Shown piece by piece: positions 46,701 to 53,300 of a stretch of DNA of 64,000 nucleotides (position 1 is its first letter; each line of letters starts with the position of its first letter). Source of the stretch: JABWBD01 sp040768665 (GTDB lineage: Bacteria; Planctomycetota; Planctomycetia; Pirellulales; Thermoguttaceae); assembly GCA_040768665.1 (NCBI GenBank), contig JAXGMN010000014.1:62001-126000 (forward strand), in the 5' to 3' direction. The position numbers and the translations under genes were made by a program. Below the pieces are notes generated by a model. The model saw nothing but the letters and a program-made list of their open reading frames with translations, had not been told where the DNA came from and did no database searches.

Positions 46701-49700
46701 AGTCCTTGCCGTCGTAACCGTACCAGGCCACAAGCGAACCGGAGATCACGGGAGCAACGTCGTCCAGTCCGGCGTGGTCGGGCACCTCGTCGGACAGGTT
46801 CTGCGTCGCCCGCGTCGCGATGTCGTACAAATAAACATCGCGGTCGCTTTCGGTGCTCGCCCACCAGGTCACATAACCGTCGGAAACCTGGGGATTCCCC
46901 ACGGCGTACAACGTGTTGGTGAGCTGGCGAGTCTGGCCCGTTTGAATGTCGTACAGATAAATCTGCGAATCGTTGCCGGTGCCGTCGGTGCCCAGGTAGC
47001 CGTCGCGGCCGACCCAAGTCACGTACGAGCCGTGGATGCTCGGCGAGTAATCGTCGCGGCTGTTGTTGGTCAACCGTCGCGTTGTTCCGTCAGCGACGTT
47101 GTGGAGGTAGATCTCGCGGTCAGAGCCGTCCATCGCCTCCCAGACGACATAATCGCCCGACGCATCGTAGAAATACTCCGCGGCGCCGATCGCCACGTCG
47201 TCGCTGATCTCGCCCGTCGCCGGGTCGATCCGGAAGACCCACTGCCCCATCGCGTTCAGCGCATTCAAGCCCGCCTGATTGTTGGGCCGCATCAGGCTGA
47301 GGTAATTGGCGCCGTCGCCGGAATCGAAGCCGATCTGGGCTCCCAGCCCACTCGGGTCGGTGTCGCTGGTGGCCCACCGCATATCGTGATACACGAAGGC
47401 CACGATGTCCCCGGCCGGGTCGTCCTCGATGTACAAGGTGAAGGTGTTGCGCAAGTCAGTATGGGCGAAAAAGTACCCTACATCGATCCAGTCGACCTGG
47501 ACGAACGCATGGCCCTCGCTGGTCGTGCCCTGAGTCCAGCGAACCTCGCCGCCGGGCGCACCGGTCGTGCCGTCGGGACGCGTGTCGACGTCCGCCCAAA
47601 ACGGCGCCACGATCGGCGTCTGGTAGGGGAATCCCTCGGGCACGTACTCCCACAACGCCCGCTCAAATGTAATATTCCCGTTGTTATTGATGTAAAACTG
47701 GGTGAAGTTGTTGCCGTAGAACTCGAACACGAATCCAAGGTCCAAAAGTCCGGTCGACTGGTCGTCGTTCGGAGCCATGGCCAGAGCGCCGGGCGTCACC
47801 AGGTTGATCTCGATCTCGTCGGTCCTCTCCTCCCGGACATACACCGGTCCTAGCACCGAAGAGGTCCACTCGCCCAGCGGATCCTGCTGCGGACCGATCG
47901 GCAGATGTCCGGCCGCCACCGGATCGTAGTCGTTGTCGCCGTCGGTAGCGTTAAGATCCGGATTGATATCGTCGCCGTTCTCGGTCGAGTAGACCAGGTC
48001 GATCGCCGAGCCGAACGACTTCTTCACGTGCACGGTAACCTCGGCCGTCGTCTCGCCGGTCTGGCCTTCGTACACCTCGACGTCAGACACCGAGATGTGC
48101 GGGATCCGGAAATTGCCGAAGTCGGCCCTCTCGAAGCGGTCGCCCGGGTTCAAGAGGTAAACCGAATAGAAGCCGTCCTCATCGCTCTGAGAACTCTTGT
48201 CGGAAAGCGCCGTCGCCGAGGCCAGCCCCACGTCCAAGCTTGCGTCGCCCTCGGCCGAAAGCGCGATCAGGTCCCCCGCGGCCGAAGCGGCCACATCCAG
48301 GCCCGGAGTCTGATTGATCGCATGGGCCACCGTGGCCGCCAGGTCGGCGGCGGTCCGATGCGATGGGCTAATCACTACGGCCCGGCGCGTCGGCGTCTGC
48401 ACCACGCTCCCATCGTCGTCGAATTCGAAGGTGATCTCGCCGGTTCCGTCATCGATGGTAAACGTCTCGCCGTCGATATCGTCGCTTGTCGACCATTCCA
48501 CCTGCACCGTCCACTTCCCTTCCGGCAGATGCGCGGTCGTGTTGGGAGAGGTCTGCACCCAATCCGAGCTTGGCACGATTTCGCGGACGATGTAAGCCTC
48601 TTCGCGTGGGAACAGCCCGGTGAACTCGTAGTAGCCCGTCTCGTCAACGTCCGGCGTCGACAGATCGTCGAACCATGTGGTCGTGTGTGGCTCTTCCGGA
48701 CGGTTACTTGAAAGATCGGCTGGCGTCCATGCTCCGTCCCCGTCGAGATCCAAAAACACCTCGACGCCGCCCATTCCCGGTTCCGGAATTACCGGGGCTC
48801 CGCTCGCGGGATCGATCCGGAACGCGTACTGCTCGATCTGCAGCAGGTCGGACAGGTCTTCCCCGCTCTTGGGCCGCATCAGGCTCAGGTACGTGCCGTC
48901 GCCGGCGTTGAACCCGATCTGCGCACCCTGGCCGCCAAAGCCGGCGGTCCCGGTTCCGTCGCCCGTTGTCCACTCCATCGACTGATAATCGAAGACCACG
49001 ATGTCGCCCAGCGGGCTGTCCTCGATGTAAAGCGAGAAGGCGTTGCGGGCATCGGTGTTGGTCGACTTCGTCTGGTCGAAGTACCCTACGTCGACCCAAT
49101 CGACCTGCACGAACGGACTCCCCTGGCCCGTCGTCCCCTTCGTCAACCGCACGTTGCCCGCGCCCGTCCGCGTGTCGACGTCCGCCCAGAACGGAGCCAG
49201 AATCGGCGTCCCGTCCGGGAACCCCGCGGGCAAGAAGCGGCCCAGCGGGCCCTCGAACGTGATATTGCCGTTGTTGTTGATGTAGAACTGGCTGTACGTC
49301 TGGCCGTAGAACTCGAAGTCGAAGCCGAAATCCTGAATCGCCGACGACAGGTCGTCGTTTCCGACCACGTCCGTGTAGTCCTGATTGTTGCTGTCCTTGC
49401 CGGACATCAGCACTTGCTGACCCGTGCCGAAACCGGTGATTTCGACCGGCGGAATGAAGATCGACATCCCCAGGTTGTTCCACACGCCGTCGGCGTTGCG
49501 GTCGTTGAACTTCCAACCGCTGATCGTGCCCGAGCCGGTCACGATCGTCACACGGTGGTCTTCCACTTCGCCGTTCCAGGTCTGGCCCGTCGGGGCCGAA
49601 CCGGTCGGCTGGGCCGCGCCGGCCGCACTGGAGCTCAATCGCAGCCGCAGGAATGTGTTGCCCGCCTGAATGCCGGCAGGCACGAGGAACGCCTCGAAAC

Positions 49701-49806
49701 CTGGCCGTCCCCGACTGCCCGCGCCGCAATGACGCGCTCGGAGACCGGGTTGCCCTCGGCATCGGTGTAGTCGGCCCACAGGCCGTCGCCGTTGAGATCG
49801 ATCCAC
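39184..49806 (-). CDS. Giant surface protein 2, C-terminal open piece (3,540 codons)
   Basis: True frame from about 49700 (FLVPAGIQAGNTFLRLRLSSS) to the stop; the first 35 codons are out of frame. In order: GEVED end; SdrD_B start (SGWKFNDRNADGVWNN); NIDO (about 48.8-49.4 kb, FYINNNGNITF, APFWADVDTRTG); SdrD_B end; Calx-beta first half (47.9-48.1 kb); extra NIDO (47.2-47.85); propeller (46.1-47.2); Calx-beta second half (45.9-46.1). The next module follows at 42.8-45.9 kb without cassette. Then GEVED (42.3-42.8), five cadherin-like repeats (40.74-42.29, LPENAS, LSITITDxNDAP types) and the C-terminal module ending FAYWDEP. No internal frameshift was seen in 10.5 kb, in contrast to the upstream half. 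Confidence 0.9.
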   Translation of the reverse strand: MDRSQRRRPVGRLHRCRGQPGLRARHCGAGSRGRPGFEAFLVPAGIQAGNTFLRLRLSSSAAGAAQPTGSAPTGQTWNGEVEDHRVTIVTGSGTISGWKFNDRNADGVWNNLGMSIFIPPVEITGFGTGQQVLMSGKDSNNQDYTDVVGNDDLSSAIQDFGFDFEFYGQTYSQFYINNNGNITFEGPLGRFLPAGFPDGTPILAPFWADVDTRTGAGNVRLTKGTTGQGSPFVQVDWVDVGYFDQTKSTNTDARNAFSLYIEDSPLGDIVVFDYQSMEWTTGDGTGTAGFGGQGAQIGFNAGDGTYLSLMRPKSGEDLSDLLQIEQYAFRIDPASGAPVIPEPGMGGVEVFLDLDGDGAWTPADLSSNRPEEPHTTTWFDDLSTPDVDETGYYEFTGLFPREEAYIVREIVPSSDWVQTSPNTTAHLPEGKWTVQVEWSTSDDIDGETFTIDDGTGEITFEFDDDGSVVQTPTRRAVVISPSHRTAADLAATVAHAINQTPGLDVAASAAGDLIALSAEGDASLDVGLASATALSDKSSQSDEDGFYSVYLLNPGDRFERADFGNFRIPHISVSDVEVYEGQTGETTAEVTVHVKKSFGSAIDLVYSTENGDDINPDLNATDGDNDYDPVAAGHLPIGPQQDPLGEWTSSVLGPVYVREERTDEIEINLVTPGALAMAPNDDQSTGLLDLGFVFEFYGNNFTQFYINNNGNITFERALWEYVPEGFPYQTPIVAPFWADVDTRPDGTTGAPGGEVRWTQGTTSEGHAFVQVDWIDVGYFFAHTDLRNTFTLYIEDDPAGDIVAFVYHDMRWATSDTDPSGLGAQIGFDSGDGANYLSLMRPNNQAGLNALNAMGQWVFRIDPATGEISDDVAIGAAEYFYDASGDYVVWEAMDGSDREIYLHNVADGTTRRLTNNSRDDYSPSIHGSYVTWVGRDGYLGTDGTGNDSQIYLYDIQTGQTRQLTNTLYAVGNPQVSDGYVTWWASTESDRDVYLYDIATRATQNLSDEVPDHAGLDDVAPVISGSLVAWYGYDGKDYEVYVYDAAQDVLIQASDNVGRDEAVQIEGNNVVWMSYDGNDYEIWHFEYDAATQSGTAIPITDNLTDDFAPQVAGENIVWQGYDGVDPDNPADRGDWDIFRYHIPSGAKTNVSANASHDDWNPQIVQILVDGEPHYAVAWESERLGGNWEVMHRLLDPGAAAQNVSRDSLTEGGLPMLDRLPRVTGSLMAWRAFDGESYQLMIATQEDPELTFTLPVTVNGDTKPELDESFYVNVDGAVVAGPNGSTIDAEVDDSQAVVTILNDDAGMDFGDAPAGYATLLAEDGARHAIPTGAGGSLAPPLYLGAGVDPESDGQPNSAATGDDDDLLGDDEDGVEIAGRLAPDHIATFNVTIHGQGYLTGWIDYNRDGVFQGSEDVNGNGILEPGEDLDGDGVLDTNEQIINTTAGTPIGTAGATETIPFQVFVPETVAPGFTYARFRFSTDRDAVMIGTGEAPDGEVEDYRVQIEVGDASISGHKFYDLNNNGEWDLEPLSVDVLVDTQQPGQPVPDLGPTDNGSSSVQNFGFNFEFFGRAYSQFYVNNNGTISFTSPVSSPYPGFPLGVPMLAPFWADVDTSTGAGSVNLVRGTSSRGNPYVQIDWVNVGYYQQHSDKRDKFKVYIEDDPGGDIVVFEYDNMAWTTGDREGVNGFGTLPWNHGALVGFNAGDGQNFVIETEPYNQQGLDALVAQGRYSYRFNPVTGMPSGQEPTLRGVLVYIDEPIDDAVYTQGQFDWKDTNGNLKFDPGVDIAYERFDITDRNGYYEFDRMFPGTYVVREELPAGDWQQTYPNAATVVPLGITVDNGGYVIDLGTTDHITEIDFGNHHGTSEIRVDDVSVVEGQLGVTELEVTLRLAGAFGVPITINLQTSDGSATVADNDYDPINLGDPDSTITFLPQVTRPGEWNAEAITANLGPDFDYEASGNYVVWEAFDGNDWEIYLYDHGSETSTRLTDNATDDRFPAVSGSHVVWSGIPAAGEKYEVYLYDIQAGGPAVRLTDNSVTPVDDLDPQISDTHVVWSAGAGNFTDIWMYQISTGSRTKLTPNNTFRDEKPLIAGTKVVWSSFDGSDNEIWIYDGTTRRLTDNTREDRNVRISEDAVVWEASDGNDYEIFVYEFGALTPRQLTNNNVDDRYPAISGDDVVWQASDGSDSEIWYYNLTVGGQPFNLSNNFVTDERPSIRDGRVAWHSYVGNNWEIFYTDIDTNAIPLNISSNSQYDWYPQVADDFVAWRSYQGGNYEIVIATQSEPEVTQSVKVYVYGDGKVEGDERYSLKLTSPSGAIFSDGTGTPKAELEVGITILNDDGAMDFGDAPLPYPTVLTSNGARHVTGGAYAGYYLGSGVDTESNGRPSFAADGDDTYISDDEDGITFLNGLQPETLANLDIIVSRDGYLNAWFDFNADGAWADYTDAQGNLVHEHFRWHMLESGQRTVPVPADAEVGTTYARFRFSAVEDVSYTGTVLTGEVEDYRISVYYPPTVQLANAVTTLPENASTANRRKVADIQVVQDPLGTSTLSLTGDDAGMFEIDGKVLYLKRNVTLDYENPATRQLDVTVVVDDPKIGVTGDSQASLTITLTDVNEAPAVTLENKMTTLPENANTSAPIPVADIVVTDDALGSEVLSLSGLDAAMFEIVGDVLYLKAGATLDVETNPRLDVTVAVDDPTIGIGVDATAALSITITDANDAPRIDLQNKTELLAENASTTTRTKVADIVVTDDLLGSNTLSLDGTDAGMFEIDGSVLYLRAGVSLDFETKSQLDVTVRVDDPSLGTSFEDSELLSIAVTDVNEAPVITSDGGGDTANKVVAENTTVVTTVAATDEDQPAQTLTYTVVGGADAAKFTIGSATGVLAFAAAPDYEAPTDADGNNVYEVTVEVSDGNGGTDTQAISVAVTDINEAPTVALENTTTSLAENVDTATRIKVGDIEVTDDALGTETLTLTGPDADLFEIDGNALYLKAGAVLDFESNPLLEVTIAVDDSTVGATPDDTDTLAIQVTDAGGSVPGSLVLVGTENADELTITKGVNPGEWIVSLNGTPYPVAGENVEVSFDGLGGSDTVKFIGSDGADNATIRPDQAEFTGPGYSMSLTNIEATDYDGAGGQDTATIWGSRGENEYHAHPGRSEMAGDGVSIVAAAETIYALGYGGGDTVWFHDSPGDDVLEYFPIWARMSGEGYFNHVRGFTTMRADAELGGNDKVVVRGSGLNDYLRVNPYNDVQDTSVVRFLSGTGSIWHIAFGFDEIVGYGRGGGLIDQLFINDTPGADTFQLERLHASLNAPDYGVTVTTHGFGTVEARRAFQNESADSVSLYDAPRLDHDDTLVGNPEQATMTGPGYSNSVFDFPLVMAHSNGKGNDTAYFSDFVSEDDPLDQDDTFTAGPVISHLSGPGYKLWARLFDEVHAEAGQGHDIATLKGSSTADQLNATASEVSLSGTNAEGTFTNYARHFAEVFAEGADGSDKATILDATVDESYGQPAGIIIDQLAQALWMKSFEKIERKTSDGGQSDIEGVDEVFAYWDEP

Positions 49807-50363
49807 GCGCTCAGGTAGGCGTCGTTGCCCGTACCGTTGGTCACGTCGATGGTCAGAGTTGCGTACTGTCCCGCCACGAGGCCATCGATCGTGTCGCCTC
49901 CAACGGCGGAGGTCAGCGAAACGAGGCCGTCTTCGTCGTCACCCAAGAGATCGTTGTCGTCGGCCGTGGCGTCGTCGCTGGTCCGGCTGCTGTTCTCCGG
50001 ATCGACCGTCGAGCCAAGTGCCAACAGCGGGTCGCCCACGGCATCCTTGAGGATCGAGTGGCTGGCCTCGCCGTAGCTCGCCGGAGCATCGCCGAAGTCC
50101 TTGCCGCCGTCGTCGTTAAGGATCACGATGGTCGCCGAGGCGTCATCGATCACTGCCTGCACCGTGCCGGTCAGCACGCTTGCCGTCGCGCCGTCGATGA
50201 TCAACTGGAACTGCTCGTCGGGTTCCACCTTCGTGTCGCCGCGGATCGCCACGGGGATCGTCGCCGTCACTTCCGCCTCGGTCCGGCGAGCGACCATGAG
50301 ACGGTAGACTCCGCCGTCGAAGCTCCGCCAAACCACCAACTGGTCGCTCAACAGCGGTTCCAC
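49635..50363 (-). CDS. Giant surface protein 2, short frame piece (Calx-beta second half and GEVED)
   Basis: Reads LLSDQLVVWRSFDGGVYRLMVARRTEAEVTATIPVAIRGDTKVEPDEQF, the last propeller blade leading into the second half of a Calx-beta domain. ATIVILNDDGGKDFGDAPASYG then opens a GEVED domain. The true frame leaves this piece at about 49.70 kb and continues in the 39184 piece. Not a gene of its own. Confidence 0.75.
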   Translation of the reverse strand: MEPLLSDQLVVWRSFDGGVYRLMVARRTEAEVTATIPVAIRGDTKVEPDEQFQLIIDGATASVLTGTVQAVIDDASATIVILNDDGGKDFGDAPASYGEASHSILKDAVGDPLLALGSTVDPENSSRTSDDATADDNDLLGDDEDGLVSLTSAVGGDTIDGLVAGQYATLTIDVTNGTGNDAYLSAWIDLNGDGLWADYTDAEGNPVSERVIAARAVGDGQVSRRSSCLPAFRRATHSCGCD

Positions 50364-50388
50364 GTCTTCGCAGGGCTGATGAAATTAT

Positions 50389-53300
50389 TCACCGCCGAGC
50401 CGCATGCAGGTCGCGGTGCAGGATCTCGCTGTCACCGCCAAGGCGAGGCGATTCCCAGACCACCTGGTTGTTCACGATCTGCGGATTCAAATCGTCGAAG
50501 AAGGCGTTGGCCGATACGTTCGTGGTCGCCCGCGTCGATGTGATAGCGGAAGATGTCCCAGTCGCCGCGGTCGGCCGGATCGGCCGGATCGATCCCGTCG
50601 TAGGCCTGCCAGACGATGTTGTCGCCCGAAATCTGCGGCGAGTTGTCGTCGAAGTTGTTCGCCGTGACCGGGGTGGTCGCGCCGAGTCTATGTTGTAAAG
50701 GAGGATATCGTAGTCGCCGCCGTCCAGACTCCGCCAGACGATGTTCGAGCCGTCGATCTTCGCCGAACCATCGGCTGTCGCGTTGTTGGTCACCTGAGTG
50801 ACCGATCCCGTCGCGGCGTCGTACAGGTAGATCTCGTCGTCCTTGCCGTCGTTGCCGGTCCAGACCACCCGCGATCCGGAGATCTGCGGGTCGAAATCGT
50901 TCCGCCCGCCGTGGTCGTAGACCATGTCGGAAACATCTGCGCCGTTCCGGCCCCCACCGTCGTAAACGAAGATGTCGCGATCCGTGAGCGTGTCGGCCGA
51001 CCAGGTCACGTAGGCCTGTCCGGCGGCCGTCGCGGAAACCTGCGGATCGGCCACCGAGAATGGGTCGCTGCTGGCTTGCACGGTTGCGCCCGTTTTGGTC
51101 GCGGTGTCGAACGTGTAGAGGAAGACCTGGGAATCCGCCGCAGCGTCGTGCCGGACCCACGTGACGTAGACCTTCGAGCCGTCGGCCAGCGCGTGGATCT
51201 TGGCGGAGAAGTCTTCCGTGTCGTTATTGGTCAGACGGTGGACGGCGCCGGTGGCGGTGTCGCCCAGATAGATTTCCGTTCCAGCAGCGCTCGGCGATTC
51301 CCAGACCACGTACTCGCCGGAAACGTCGTACGAACTGACCGCGGGAATCGTCCCCGAAATCGAGTAGTAACCCAGGCTGCCGTAATCGGTGTAACCCGGA
51401 TCCGTGCCTGCCGCCTTGCCGACCCCCTCCACCGACAAGTAGTACCTGCCGGCGGGCAGATTCAGATTGAAGGTGGCGTCGAGGAAGTTCGTCGGATTGC
51501 TCGTGGTAATCGCATTTCCGCTGGAATCGTAAAGCGTCGCGGAAATATCGAGATTCGGACTGCGGTAGAAGGGCCGGATGTCGAGCGTCACCGCCCCGCC
51601 GCCGCTGTTGAACGAGAAGTAGTCCACGTCGGTGCCGCGCTCGATGATGCCTGCGCCGGAGACGTGTCCGACGCCGGTCAGGCGCGTGGCGGTGGCAAGC
51701 GTGTTGCCATGGTCGTCCGGCCGATAATTGAAGCCGTTGTTCGTGGTGATGATCGCCAGATCATCTTCCTGGTTGTTGGCATCGGGGTATTCCCCCTGAC
51801 TCCACTGAACCAGTTGCTGGTAGTAGCCGACTCCCATGATCGGCGCCCAGCCGGTCGGGCCGCTTCCGTAACCCGGATAGTACTCTTGCGTGCTGTCGCC
51901 GTCGTGGTACAACCCGAGGGTGTGCCCAACCTCGTGCGACGCCGCCTCGGCCACGCCGGTTTCACCGACGTTGAACACGAAGCACGGCGTGTCGGAGTTC
52001 CATGTAAACGAGGTAAGGTAGGCGATGCCGCCGGCGCCGGTGGCGGCCTGGTCCGGCCCGATCACCACCCGCATGCCCCACTGGCTATCGCCGCCGCCGC
52101 TGTTGGTCAGCGCCGCCACGCCCGGATCTTCCGTCGTCACATTGACGTCGAACGGCACATAGTCTTCGGCCACCCGCTCCCAGACTCTCTGGATCTGTTC
52201 CAGTTCGATATCCGAGAAGCTGGACGAGCCGTCGAGACTGTAGGCCGGCGTGACGATCGACGTCATGTTCCACAGCGTGTTCCACGACGTGCCGGTCGTG
52301 GTGTGGCCGTCGAAGTCCAGATAGATCACCTTGGAAGCGCCCGGATTGCTGTGCAATGCGAACGTCTGTGAGAGCGGATAGGGCGGCGCCATGACCGTCT
52401 CGGTACCGCCGACCGAAGGCGGAAGCGTGGGCGCCGGCGGATCCACGAAGTAGACTCTGCCGGCCGAGTCGGTGAACTTCGTCGGACCGGTCACCGGCAC
52501 GGGCGCCGGCAAAGGACCGCTCGGAAGCGGCACCGACGGCCCCGATCCCTCGCCGCTGGAAGCCGATGTGCCCGATGGGTTCATCGTGGCGATCGACCAG
52601 GAGTCCCAGCCGTATGCCGGGCCTGTCTGCGGGCCGATGGTGATCTGACCGCTCGTCCCCTGGTAATCGTTGTCCTCGCTGGCCTCCCCGTCCTGCGCCG
52701 TCCCGTCCTGTGTGTGGTAGTCCACCACGACCGTCGACCCGAACGACTTCTTGATCCGGACTTCGACCTCCACGGTCGTATCGCCGGAATCGCCTTCGGG
52801 GACGGCGATGTTCGACACCTCGATGTGCGGCTTCACGTAGTTGCCGAAATTGGCGCCCTGGAACTGCTCGCCGGCACCGAGGTTCACCTGGTAGTAGCCG
52901 TCTTCACCGTAAGACGTGATGAGATCCAACTGGTCGGTAACGCTCGACACGTCGACCGTGAACGTCGCGCCGGCCTTCGCGGCGAGCCGCACCACGTCGC
53001 CGGCCGCCGTCGCCACCACGTCCAGTCCCGGCGCCCGGTTGATCGCCGACACCATCGTGGCAGCCACGTCGGCCGCCGTCCCATGGCCCCGGTAATGACG
53101 ATCGCGTGCGGGCGTTTCCACCACGCTGCCGTCCTTGTCGAATTCAAACGTGATCGCGCCTGTGCCGTCGTCGATGGTAAAGGTTCCCTCGGCGATCTGC
53201 GGCCAGGCTTGTTGGACCTCGAGCTCCTGGATGCCGTCCGGCAGGTAGACTTTCGCCGTCGGATTCGTCGGAATCAGGTCCGGGTCGGTGATCCTCTGGC

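Noticed and set aside
43153..47853. Very long plus-strand open frame (1,566 codons) opposite giant protein 2
   Set aside because: It is the antisense shadow of well-supported minus-strand domains (NIDO, Calx-beta, propeller). Its translation is Val/Arg-rich and matches no family. GC-rich codon use explains the lack of stops.
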